NCBI RefSeq assembly: GCF_000723405.1
Contig: NZ_CCAE010000001.1
Coordinates: 124,001-188,000, forward strand
DNA length: 64,000 nucleotides
Source of the DNA: Hydrogenophaga intermedia
Lineage (GTDB): Bacteria > Pseudomonadota > Gammaproteobacteria > Burkholderiales > Burkholderiaceae_C
Direction of reading: 5' to 3'
Made by a program: the position numbers and the translations under genes. Shown here in pieces: positions 37,241 through 44,737 of the stretch (position 1 is its first letter; every line of letters begins with the position of its first letter). A model generated the notes under the pieces. That model had not been told where the DNA came from, made no database searches, and was given only the letters and a program-made list of their open reading frames with translations.

Positions 37241-37340
37241 GAGAAATCACCCCACCTTCTCGCGCGTTGGTGGGGTGATTTCTCTCTTTTATGTCCACCA
37301 AAGTAGGCGACGGGGAAGCGAAAAGAGAAATCACCACACC
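37241..37340. repeat. 16-bp inverted repeat plus a third direct copy
   Basis: GAGAAATCACCCCACC (37241-37256) is perfectly inverted at 37269-37284 across a 12-base loop. A third, nearly identical copy (AAAAGAGAAATCACCACACC) stands in direct orientation at 37321-37340. Possible roles are operator sites, replication iterons or excisionase sites. Confidence 0.7.
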
Positions 37341-37724
37341 AAACCCTCTCGGAAGCCGCGGCCCTGCTGGGGGTTTTCACTCCAAGAATACATAGGCGCT
37401 CTGCATTTTTCGGAGTCCCGGTTTTTGAGGCTTCAGGACTCGATGTCGCGGGATTGGTTGGGTGAGGGGAGCCGCTTGGTAGAGGCCCAAGCGCAGCCTT
37501 GGCAACGGGAGAGGGGTGGCCTGTCCTGCCCAGGCTAAGGGCTCTACGCAGCAGCGTCAGCTACTCGTGCACAGCGACGCTTTCTCCACAGCCAAGGGCT
37601 TCAAATTGCCAGACAAGAAGCGGCGTAGCCGCCCTCTGCCTGCACACCCAATTCTCCTCACCTCTCCACGCATAGGCCCTTCACGTCACCCGACGGGCGG
37701 AGCATCTAAACCAGTGGTTTCCAG
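37341..37724. other. Long gap without a convincing gene
   Basis: No open frame here has protein-like composition. The only structure I see is a small palindrome AAACCA-G-TGGTTT at 37708-37720. The stretch may hold regulatory sequence or an untranslated RNA; nothing specific can be shown. Confidence 0.5.
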
Positions 37725-37746
37725 GGGGTCCGGTTGCTACACGAAG
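37725..37746 (+). promoter_or_regulatory. Element promoter-like repeat, copy 1
   Basis: This 22-base sequence ending GTTGCTACACGAAG matches 38293-38314 at 20 of 22 positions. Both copies lie 30-55 bases before a small element gene, which suggests a promoter or operator. The TGCTACAC part could serve as an extended -10. Confidence 0.5.
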
Positions 37747-37777
37747 AACAACCTCACCCCACCAACTGGAGCCCACC

Positions 37778-38203
37778 ATGCTTGTCCCCCAATCAGACAC
37801 CCTCCTCCCCCTGCACTACCCTGGCCGCCGCAAAGGCCCCCCGCGCGCAGTCAAGACCCCTCACCCCCTCTCGCAAATCTCCCACGCCTTCTACCCCGGG
37901 GCTCAGATTCAGCAGCACGTCGTACCGACTGACCTCAACAGCCTGCTCTCAATGCTCGACGCCCCGCGCCCCGAGGGCCAGCGCTACATCGTGACCAGCA
38001 AGCAGTGCACCCGCACCCCCTCGGGCAAGGACCATTACCACACGACCGTCTTGGATGAGGCGTCGGGCATCTTCTACCGGGCCGGCCACCTCACCGGCAT
38101 CATGAGCCTGCTGAAAGGCGTGGCCAAGCGCCGCGGGCCCGCTGTCCTGCTGCTCCGCGGCAGTGAGCGATACACCGGTCCAGCTGCAGCGTGCGAAGCC
38201 TGA
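37778..38203 (+). CDS. Hypothetical protein of the element
   Basis: The protein is 141 residues, basic, with a Pro/His-rich N-terminal third. Its middle (RYIVTSKQCTRTPSGKDHYH, TVLDEASGIFYRAGHL) looks like a compact fold. The family is not recognised. It has a GGAG site, its own upstream repeat and its own terminator, so it is a self-contained transcription unit. Confidence 0.65.
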   Translation: MLVPQSDTLLPLHYPGRRKGPPRAVKTPHPLSQISHAFYPGAQIQQHVVPTDLNSLLSMLDAPRPEGQRYIVTSKQCTRTPSGKDHYHTTVLDEASGIFYRAGHLTGIMSLLKGVAKRRGPAVLLLRGSERYTGPAAACEA

Positions 38204-38207
38204 AACC

Positions 38208-38232
38208 AAGCCCCTCTCCGCAGGGGCTTTTT
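38208..38232 (+). terminator. Intrinsic terminator
   Basis: AAGCCCC/GGGGCTT stem followed by a T-run, just after the gene ending at 38203. Confidence 0.88.
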
Positions 38233-38292
38233 CACGCCTGTTCGCAAAACCTTACCACTCGTCGGAATGTTGGCGGACCCCCTGATTTTTAA

Positions 38293-38314
38293 GGGGTCGT
38301 GTTGCTACACGAAG
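38293..38314 (+). promoter_or_regulatory. Element promoter-like repeat, copy 2
   Basis: This is the second copy of the 22-base repeat seen at 37725-37746. Here GGGGTC also pairs with GACCCC about 18 bases upstream. The next start codon is at 38364. Confidence 0.5.
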
Positions 38315-38363
38315 TAGGCCAGCAGCTTTTTGCTGTCCTACACAACTCATCACTGGAGACAAC

Positions 38364-38941
38364 ATGCACACCTTCCACCACACCACCCGCCACGACCCAG
38401 CCCTCTTGATGGCAGTCCTCTACCCCAAGGGCTACACGCCCCCGCCGGCAGACCCGCTCGACGACGTGCCTCGCCTGCACATCGCGCCGCTGTCTGTGCT
38501 GGACCAGGACCTCGATGAGGCCTCCGCTTACGTGGCAGCACTTTCAATCCGCGGCCGCCAGGCTGTGAGCAAAACGGGCTGCGCACACGAGGACTCAGAC
38601 CGCTATTGGTCGGCCTGCGCTGACACGCACGAGACTTGCGTCGAGGCCGCCCGGCACGTGGCGTCGACGGAGCCCGTCGTGGCAGCCCTGGTGCTCGAAA
38701 TCAACCGGAGAGCGCAGTCCCACCACGTCTACGGCCCTACACACCTGCGTGCCCAGGTGGATACCTGGTCGCAAAGGTGGCCAGGGCTGACGTCTTGGAC
38801 GTGTTTGTGGTCAACGCTGAGGCGGTGGATGCCTGGCGGCTGACGACTTTTCTCAGAGGCGCTTCACTCGACCCCCGGCGGTACTACTACAGCGCCCAGC
38901 TGCCCAGGCTTGAGGCTCTGCCTGAGGAAGTTGAGGCCTGA
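38364..38941 (+). pseudogene. Hypothetical element gene with an apparent -1 frameshift
   Basis: The first frame (38364-38843) reads well for about 130 residues, then turns into Trp/Ser/Arg-rich text after HLRAQ. At that point (~38754) the -1 frame continues as a good protein (GGYLVAKVARADVLDVFVVN to LPRLEALPEEVEA) and stops at 38941, next to the following gene. A lost G in CAGGTGG would explain it. The intact product would be about 192 residues, of unknown family. A sequencing error is possible. Confidence 0.6.
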
Positions 38942-38961
38942 ACCGTGAAGAAGCCGTCGAG

Positions 38962-39300
38962 GTGCGGCGCCAGCAGACCGCACGGCTCGAGTCCCGCCTG
39001 AAGCAGCTGCAAAAAATCATCGATGAGTCCAAGGACCACGGTGTCATCGTGAACGCCATCGCAAAGATGGTTGCGATTGACGTTGAGACGGCCAAGCTGT
39101 GGGGTGCGTATGCGCCTGCCAAGACCGACATCACGTCGAATGGCGAGACCATGCAGGGTGCCTTCGCGGTGCCGCTCGGCGACGTCGACCCCGCAGCATG
39201 GGCCGCAGCTGCCCTTGCACAGTCTGCTGGGGAAGAAGCCGAGGCTGAGCGAGTCCTGAACGCCCGGGGCGTGCGCAATGAAGCTGCGCCCGCCGCCTGA
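38962..39300 (+). CDS. Probable phage terminase small subunit
   Basis: The protein is 112 residues from GTG at 38962 (an upstream stop at 38932 leaves only CTG otherwise). It has a helical N-terminal part (RLKQLQKIIDESKDHGVIVN) and an Ala-rich C-terminal part. Its place directly before, and overlapping by 23 bases, the large subunit is the main argument. Sequence evidence for DNA recognition is weak. Confidence 0.55.
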   Translation: MRRQQTARLESRLKQLQKIIDESKDHGVIVNAIAKMVAIDVETAKLWGAYAPAKTDITSNGETMQGAFAVPLGDVDPAAWAAAALAQSAGEEAEAERVLNARGVRNEAAPAA

Positions 39301-40312
39301 GCCCGCGCACGTAGTCTGGAAGCCGCTGCCGAAGCAGCTTCTCGCGCTGCAATGTCCCGTTGACGACCTGCTGTTCGGTGGGTCTGTCGGCGGTGGAAAG
39401 ACGGACTTCCTTCTCGGCGCCTGGGTCCAGCACGCTGCGCTCTACGGCGAGCACGCCATGGGCCTCATCGTGCGCCGCACGCTCCCGGAACTGCGCGACA
39501 TCGCAAAGCGCGCTGCCCGCCTGTTCCCAAAGCTTGGCGCTGTCTTCATCAAGAGCGAGCGCCAGTGGACTTTCCCGAACGGGGCGGTTCTGCTGCTCTC
39601 GTACCTGGAGAGCGACGAGGACGCCACCCGGTACCAGGGCCAGGAGTTCACCTTCATCGGCGTTGACGAGGCCGGCGCCTTCAAGTCGCCCGCCCCCATC
39701 GACTACTTGCGCAGCCGCCTTCGCTCTGCCCAGCCTGGTGTCCGCAAGCGCCTCATCCTGACGGCTAACCCTGGCGGCCGCGGGCACAAGTGGCTGCTCG
39801 AGCGCTACGTGAAGGGGCGCACCCCGTACGTGCCGTTCGAGGCCACCGACGACGAGTCGGGCGAGGGTCTGGACTTCCAGCGCGTGTACATCCCCTCGCG
39901 CCTGACGGACAACCCTTTCCTGATGTCCGACCCGGACTACGTGAAGCGCATCCGCGGCTCAGGTCCGTCCTGGCTTGTGCGCGCGCTCCTCATGGGCGAC
40001 TGGAACATCGCGATTGCCGGCAAGCTGTTCGTCCGCAGCTGGTGGCGCTACTTCAAGCCGATTCCGCCTGACACCGAGCGCCCTGCGGACTATGCCGCCA
40101 AGCACCTCGGCGTCTATCACATCGTGCAGTCCTGGGACTTTGCCGCGCGCGCCAAGGAGACCAACGACCGCAGCGTCTGCACCACCTGGGGCTGTACGCC
40201 TCGGGGGTGGCTGCTGCTCGACTGCTGGGCGGGCAGGCTCCTGTTCCCAGACCTGAAGCGCCAGGCCGTGGCTCTCGCCGACAAATGGAACTGCTACCTA
40301 CACAAGGCATAG
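39278..40312 (+). CDS. Phage terminase large subunit, C-terminally truncated
   Basis: The protein is 344 residues. The ATPase has Walker A FGGSVGGGKTD (~33-43), Walker B FTFIGVDEAG (D130, E131) and coupling motif LTANPGG. The RNaseH-like nuclease begins with its first acidic motif SWDFAARAKETNDRS, then the frame ends shortly after LADKWN. Normal proteins run 420-550 residues, so the later catalytic aspartates are missing. It is probably unable to package DNA alone. Confidence 0.85.
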   Translation: MKLRPPPEPAHVVWKPLPKQLLALQCPVDDLLFGGSVGGGKTDFLLGAWVQHAALYGEHAMGLIVRRTLPELRDIAKRAARLFPKLGAVFIKSERQWTFPNGAVLLLSYLESDEDATRYQGQEFTFIGVDEAGAFKSPAPIDYLRSRLRSAQPGVRKRLILTANPGGRGHKWLLERYVKGRTPYVPFEATDDESGEGLDFQRVYIPSRLTDNPFLMSDPDYVKRIRGSGPSWLVRALLMGDWNIAIAGKLFVRSWWRYFKPIPPDTERPADYAAKHLGVYHIVQSWDFAARAKETNDRSVCTTWGCTPRGWLLLDCWAGRLLFPDLKRQAVALADKWNCYLHKA

Positions 40313-40332
40313 GCCACCAACAACGAAAGCAC

Positions 40333-40599
40333 ATGACCCTGCCAGCCAACCCTCTTTTCAGAATCGTCGACCAAGCGACCGGTAAGCCTGTCTTTGTCGT
40401 TCAAGCAAGTGACCGCTCTCAGGCAGACGAACGCATAGCCGTCGTTCTGTCGCTCCATCAAGACGCCCCCTGGCTAGCAGAGCCCGAGGCCTTCGACGTA
40501 CAGGAGCAAAGCCCTGTCGAGCCCCTCCACTGCGCCACCTTCCTCGACGGCTACTTCTCTGTGCTCGCCGAGGCCTACTGCGGAAGGTCCACTCACTAG
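40333..40599 (+). CDS. Small hypothetical protein
   Basis: The protein is 88 residues, acidic, with no membrane segment and no recognised family. It lies where the end of the terminase gene should be, so it may have come in with the event that truncated it. A terminator follows 58 bases later. Confidence 0.5.
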   Translation: MTLPANPLFRIVDQATGKPVFVVQASDRSQADERIAVVLSLHQDAPWLAEPEAFDVQEQSPVEPLHCATFLDGYFSVLAEAYCGRSTH

Positions 40600-40656
40600 C
40601 CAGGCCCTCGCCTCACCCTCACCCCCCCTCATTTATGACCGCCACGGCGCGGCCTG

Positions 40657-40687
40657 CAGCCCCTCTCACCAGGGGCTGTTTTCTTTT
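40657..40687 (+). terminator. Intrinsic terminator
   Basis: CAGCCCCT/AGGGGCTG stem followed by TTTTCTTTT. Confidence 0.88.
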
Positions 40688-40692
40688 CGGCT

Positions 40693-40917
40693 TTAGTAGC
40701 CCATGCCGCTGTCGAAGCCGCCGCCACAGTGGTATCCGTTGTCCATCGCGCTGGGGTACGCGTCATGCGACTCCGCAGGGACTTGATAGTCCGCCGCCGT
40801 GCCGTACGCGTTGTGCCAGCTGATGTCAGCCTGGCTGGCGTCGCTGGCCGGCTCCTGGGCGCAGCTGGGCGCCATTGCGATGTCGAGAATTTCAGTAAGG
40901 GTGTTCCAGAAAGACAT
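40693..40917 (-). CDS. Small hypothetical protein on the opposite strand
   Basis: The protein is 74 residues, starting MSFWNTLTEILDIAM behind a GGAG site. Its C-terminal half is rich in Asp, Tyr and Gly and ends GGGFDSGMGY. The family is not recognised. It is the only minus-strand protein gene of the left half of the element and sits between the truncated terminase and the truncated capsid gene. Confidence 0.5.
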   Translation of the reverse strand: MSFWNTLTEILDIAMAPSCAQEPASDASQADISWHNAYGTAADYQVPAESHDAYPSAMDNGYHCGGGFDSGMGY

Positions 40918-40954
40918 GTTTTCTCCAGTTTGAGGGCCCATCACTCTGCCGCGC

Positions 40955-41431
40955 GTGCCTCGAGTTGAGAACCCCGTGTTCGCGACGCAGTCGAACATCG
41001 TCGGCAACCCTGCAGACGGCTTGACCGCCGTCCTCATCTGCACCCGCAAGCCGTTCAAGCCTTTCATCGTGCAGCCCCGCCGGGACTTCACCCTGACGGC
41101 TCAATTCGACCCCACCAACCCGACCGTGTTCAACAAGAACAAGTTCGAGTTCGGCTCTGACGGTCGCGTGGGCGTGGGCTTTGGTCCCTGGATGCTGGCT
41201 GTCGGCATCTTCGGTGAACTGACCCCGGCCAAGTACGCCGAAGCCCGCGCCAAGATGCACGGCTTCACCAGCGACGTCGGCCGCAAGCTGGGCGTCACTG
41301 GCGACGTGCTGATGGTTGGCACCGCCAGCGAAGCAGCTGCTCTGGAAATCCTGAGCGCCGACCGCACCACCGGTGGCAAGACCAACATCTGGCGTGGTAC
41401 CGCTCAGATGATGCTGTACCCGTACCTGTAA
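40955..41431 (+). pseudogene. Mu-like major head protein gpT, N-terminally truncated
   Basis: The 158 residues align with the C-terminal half of Mu gpT (about 305 residues): KPFIVQPRRDFTL, VFNKNKFEFGSDGRVGVGFG, WMLAVGIFGELTPAKYAEAR, DVGRKLGVTGDVLMV, and a final WRGTAQMMLYPYL. The order is the same as in gpT. The N-terminal half, including its conserved start, is absent; the frame begins at GTG. A remnant of a phage capsid gene, or possibly a shortened expressed form. Confidence 0.75.
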
Positions 41432-41462
41432 GCAGGCGGTTCGCTACACATGAAAAGGGGCT

Positions 41463-41486
41463 GGGGCCGCGAGCCTCGGCCCCTTT
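41463..41486 (+). terminator. Intrinsic terminator after the gpT remnant
   Basis: GGGGCCG/CGGCCCC stem followed by a short T-run. A GGTTCGCTACACATGAA sequence 9 bases before it recalls the repeat upstream of other element genes. Confidence 0.75.
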
Positions 41487-41522
41487 CTTCTGACATCAAC
41501 ACTTTCCATTCCTGGAGCACTA

Positions 41523-42035
41523 ATGCACGACGGCGCTCGCCACCTCTACCGTTTCGACAGCACCGCCGAGCAGCTGTCGAAGACCTTCGTACTGCCAGTC
41601 GCAGGGCCTGCCACCATCGTTGTGCAGCCCCCGGCTGCGGGCTCCGTCACTGTTGACCTCTCCTGCTCGAACACCTCCGACCTTGCAGCGGGCAACGGAC
41701 TGTTCAGCTGGTCGCTCACTGCGGACGGAGGCTCTGGCGCATTCGATGACCCAGCGCTCGGCGGCCTTGGCGGTGATGCCTCGGTACAGACCCTGCCCGC
41801 GGGCTCTACGTTCTACACAGCCCGCGGCACAAACGGAGGCGCTCCAGCCTCGGGCGACGCCGGCGGACCGGGTGGCAGTTCACCCTTCGGCGGCGGGGGC
41901 GCTATGCCCGGCGTTGGCCAAGCAGGTGGCTCGCCCGGCGGGGGCGGCGGCGGCGCACCCAGCGGCGGTGTTGCGAACAGCGGCCCAGGTGCCGACGGCC
42001 TCGTGGTGCTGACGTATCTCGAGCCGATGGGCTGA
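41523..42035 (+). CDS. Glycine-rich phage protein, tail-fibre-tip-like
   Basis: The protein is 170 residues. Residues 1-65 look like a small beta domain; from ~75 on there is a long Gly/Ala/Ser/Pro-rich region with runs of Gly, ending in VVLTYLEPMG. Such glycine-rich ends occur in phage receptor-recognition and tail proteins. The assignment is by composition only. Confidence 0.5.
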   Translation: MHDGARHLYRFDSTAEQLSKTFVLPVAGPATIVVQPPAAGSVTVDLSCSNTSDLAAGNGLFSWSLTADGGSGAFDDPALGGLGGDASVQTLPAGSTFYTARGTNGGAPASGDAGGPGGSSPFGGGGAMPGVGQAGGSPGGGGGGAPSGGVANSGPGADGLVVLTYLEPMG

Positions 42036-42056
42036 GCCTGACGCTATCCTCTACGG

Positions 42057-42269
42057 ATGGCTTGGCGACGCTACCCTGGCGGCATCCTTGGCTGGGTGCT
42101 CTTCATCGGCTTTCTGCCGTTGATGTGGCCCGTGCTCGCTATCGACCTTCTTTGCGGGGTGTCCTACGTCGAGCGACTACGGGACCGGCACCCCGACCTC
42201 TTCAAGCTGCTGTATGCCGGGAGTTTCCTCGCATGGGCGGTCTTTCTCTTCAGCGGCGGATTGAGTTGA
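42057..42269 (+). CDS. Small two-span membrane protein
   Basis: The protein is 70 residues with hydrophobic segments at ~9-34 and ~50-68 and an RDRHPDLF linker. The motif FLPLMWP recurs in the next gene (FLPVLWP), so the two are probably paralogues. The family is unknown; a holin is one possibility by size. Confidence 0.55.
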   Translation: MAWRRYPGGILGWVLFIGFLPLMWPVLAIDLLCGVSYVERLRDRHPDLFKLLYAGSFLAWAVFLFSGGLS

Positions 42270-42272
42270 CCT

Positions 42273-42506
42273 ATGGGACGACGCAAATACACACCACGGC
42301 GGCCTGGCGATACTCTTGCGGCCATCGTATTCCTGCCGGTGCTCTGGCCAGCCTGTCTGGTCTACTACCTGCTTTCGCTTGACGTGGCACTGCCACTCCA
42401 GCGGTTGAGGATTCGCTACGGGTACTGGATTGGCGACGTTCTCGCCTGGTCTGCGGTAGCCGTGTACTTCTACGTCGTTTTCAACTGGGACACGCTCACA
42501 GCGTGA
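42273..42506 (+). CDS. Small two-span membrane protein, paralogue of the preceding gene
   Basis: The protein is 77 residues with a basic N-terminus (MGRRKYTPRRPGD) and spans at ~15-40 and ~52-72. It follows its neighbour by 3 bases and shares the FLP-x-x-WP motif and overall layout. The pair looks like a duplicated gene acting together. Confidence 0.55.
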   Translation: MGRRKYTPRRPGDTLAAIVFLPVLWPACLVYYLLSLDVALPLQRLRIRYGYWIGDVLAWSAVAVYFYVVFNWDTLTA

Positions 42507-42569
42507 CGCAAAGACCACTGCACGCGCTGTGCGTCGCAGAAAGCGCTTCGTAATACAGGGGAGTCCGTC

Positions 42570-42592
42570 TACAATACCGTGAACGTTCACGG
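42570..42592 (+). promoter_or_regulatory. -10 element followed by a 16-bp perfect palindrome
   Basis: TACAAT (42570-42575) is followed by CCGTGAACGTTCACGG (42577-42592), an exact palindrome covering the expected transcription start. The ATG of the methyltransferase is 8 bases further. A repressor bound here would block the promoter. Confidence 0.7.
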
Positions 42593-42599
42593 AGACAAA

Positions 42600-43625
42600 A
42601 TGACGGATACAACAACCCTCGCCCGCCAAGAACGCCGCCTGGGCAGGATGGCCGAGCGAGGGCTCAAGCGCACGACCGTAGTCGTGCACGAGAAGAACGA
42701 AGCTGCTCTGGCCCAGCTGCGCCCCCACTTCGCGAACCCCGACGCGTCGCAGGCAATCACGGTTCTCGCGAACGAGGCATGCGCCCAGTTGCAGACAGTC
42801 AACGTCAGCCAAGTCCAGCAACTCTCCCCGTTCCGCTATGCAGGCGGCAAGACGTGGCTCGTCCCTGAGGTCCGAGCCTGGGTTCAAAGCCTGGGCTTCC
42901 GCCCTTCGGTGTTCGTGGAGCCTTTTGCCGGTGGGGCCATCGTCGGCCTCACGATGGCTGTGCAGAACCTTGCTGACAAAGTGGTGCTGTGTGAACTGGA
43001 CCCAGACGTTTCGGCGGTCTGGAAGGTCGTTTTCGGCAAGAGCAACGCTGACGCCAAGTGGCTGTACGACCGAGTGCTTGAGGCTGACCTCACCGAGCAG
43101 TTCGTGCGCGACATCATTGAGGAGGAGCCGAAGTCGACCAAGGCGATGGCCTTCCGCACTCTCATCAAGAACCGGTGCCAACGCGGGGGCATCCTAGCCC
43201 CTGGGGCGGGCCTCGTGAAGGCCGGCGAGAACGGCAAAGGGCTGCTCTCACGCTGGTACCCCGAGACCCTCGTCAAGCGGATGACAACGCTGCGTGCCGT
43301 TCGTGCCCGGGTGGAGTTCATCGAAGGCGACGCCTTCGACGTGATTTCTGAGCACGCTGACAACCCAACGGCAGCGTTCCTAGTCGACCCGCCCTACTCA
43401 CTCGGAGGCAAGAAAGCCGGCGCTCGGCTGTACCTGCACAACGTCATTGACCACGACCGCTTGTTCGAGTGGATGGCAGGTGTCGAGGGGCAGTTCCTGC
43501 TGACGTACGACGATGCCCCTGAGGTAGTCGCGCTCGCCGCTGAGCACGGGTTCGTCATCGCTCGCGTGCCGATGAAAAACACGCACCACGAGACGCTCTA
43601 CGAGTTGCTCATCAAGAAAGCCTGA
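42600..43625 (+). CDS. D12-class (Dam-type) adenine methyltransferase with N-terminal RHH-like domain
   Basis: The protein is 341 residues from the ATG at 42600 behind a GGAG site. Residues ~18-65 (LKRTTVVVHEKNEAALAQL and a second helix) look like a ribbon-helix-helix DNA-binding unit. The catalytic part has FRYAGGKTWLVPEV (~80), SAM motif FVEPFAGGA (~105) and LVDPPYSLGGKKAG, the DPPY motif of N6-adenine enzymes. It converges on the NotI-like endonuclease with a 14-base overlap and is probably its protective partner. The palindrome in its promoter suggests that it represses itself. Confidence 0.85.
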   Translation: MTDTTTLARQERRLGRMAERGLKRTTVVVHEKNEAALAQLRPHFANPDASQAITVLANEACAQLQTVNVSQVQQLSPFRYAGGKTWLVPEVRAWVQSLGFRPSVFVEPFAGGAIVGLTMAVQNLADKVVLCELDPDVSAVWKVVFGKSNADAKWLYDRVLEADLTEQFVRDIIEEEPKSTKAMAFRTLIKNRCQRGGILAPGAGLVKAGENGKGLLSRWYPETLVKRMTTLRAVRARVEFIEGDAFDVISEHADNPTAAFLVDPPYSLGGKKAGARLYLHNVIDHDRLFEWMAGVEGQFLLTYDDAPEVVALAAEHGFVIARVPMKNTHHETLYELLIKKA

Positions 43626-44637
43626 AGACTTTGTCCGGACGGGGAGTCTTGGGCTTGCCCTTCGCATCTTTCGGCTGCACCAAGCTGTCGACAACCTCTT
43701 CAAACTCGGCCTGTGACATAGGAGCCACGGCATCCAGCGCAGCCCTGGCAGCGTCAATGGTCGTGTAGAGCGTCTTCTTGATGGTCAGCCCTCCGTTTTC
43801 GAGGGACACGATTACGAAAATGACCTGGCAACCCTCAAGTTTGTGGCGCTGAGCGCGCGCAGGGTCAGCAGCATAGGCAACTGGAACGCCGACCTCAGCC
43901 AGTTCGGACATGTTAGACAAGACAAATTCGTCGACGATTACGACTGTCTTGCGTGATGTGCTGCTGAGATGGCGAGCCTTGCTCTCCAGCTGAGGAGCAA
44001 GCCTCTTCGGAACTGAACTCTTGTAGTCTGGGTGGCGGTAGTCTGGGGGCATCGCCATCTCACCCCCAGCGTCTACGAACGCCTTAAAGGTGCCGTCTTG
44101 GCTCTTTCCGCTCATGTAGACGGCTTGGGTTTCCACTGCGGCAAATCGCTTCGGGTTATTCCCGTCAACCAGCAGCCAGTCGATACGCCCGGCCCAGCTG
44201 GGCTCGCCGGACTTCTTCACCTTCGTCATGTTCAAGGAATAGGGCACTTCCTTGACGAGCATGACACCCTCGTCAAGCCCCAGCACAGTCTTCGCAATCG
44301 ACCTCAGCACGTCCCGACTCACGAGTCTGGCTGGACAGATTGCAACCGCCTGGCCGGTGGCCTTCACTCCCGCAGCATCTGCCGCGTACCGCTGCACAGT
44401 GCACACGCCTCCAGCCTTCGAGCAACCGTACGGCGCATTGGTAAGCGCCGTTAGGTGCGGGCACTCGCGGTCAGCCTCTTTGTGAGGCTTCAACGCGTCT
44501 TGGGCGACGGCTAGCCGCTCTTCATTTGAGAGGCTGTTGACTTGCAGGCCGAACCACTCGGACGGGCCCCACTTGAAAGCGGCAACCGCCGGGGCGTCGT
44601 CTGGCAGGACATCAGGGATTTCTTGGGCGTCAGGCAT
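43612..44637 (-). CDS. NotI-like type II restriction endonuclease
   Basis: The protein is 341 residues. Four cysteines (C59, C72, C79, C101) in CPHL...YGCSKAGGVC...ICPARL match the metal-binding Cys4 fold of NotI. The catalytic core shows D153 (GRIDWLLVD) and E169-T-Q171 (AAVETQAVYMSG), the D...E-x-Q variant of the PD-(D/E)xK site used by NotI. The recognition sequence cannot be read from the protein. It lies tail to tail with the methyltransferase. Confidence 0.75.
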   Translation of the reverse strand: MPDAQEIPDVLPDDAPAVAAFKWGPSEWFGLQVNSLSNEERLAVAQDALKPHKEADRECPHLTALTNAPYGCSKAGGVCTVQRYAADAAGVKATGQAVAICPARLVSRDVLRSIAKTVLGLDEGVMLVKEVPYSLNMTKVKKSGEPSWAGRIDWLLVDGNNPKRFAAVETQAVYMSGKSQDGTFKAFVDAGGEMAMPPDYRHPDYKSSVPKRLAPQLESKARHLSSTSRKTVVIVDEFVLSNMSELAEVGVPVAYAADPARAQRHKLEGCQVIFVIVSLENGGLTIKKTLYTTIDAARAALDAVAPMSQAEFEEVVDSLVQPKDAKGKPKTPRPDKVFRLS

Positions 44638-44697
44638 CCCAGAAATGTAAACCAGCCGACTTTAGACGGCCGTTATAGACCGGTGCCTATACGAAAT

Positions 44698-44715
44698 GTG
44701 AGCAGTCCTGCTCAC
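44698..44715. promoter_or_regulatory. Inverted repeat GTGAGCAG-TC-CTGCTCAC
   Basis: A perfect 8-bp inverted repeat with a 2-base gap sits in the 100-base divergent gap between the endonuclease gene and the next plus-strand gene. CCTATACG just upstream may be a -10. It could regulate either side. Confidence 0.45.
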
Positions 44716-44737
44716 GCAAACCACACCGGAGAAACCA

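Noticed and set aside
37275..37538. 87-codon plus-strand open frame after the repeats
   Set aside because: It begins inside the inverted repeat, lacks a ribosome site and has no protein-like pattern.
40955..41431. Circularly permuted gpT capsid protein
   Set aside because: At first the block order seemed inverted, but recalling the Mu gpT order shows the same sequence of blocks; it is simply missing its N-terminal half.
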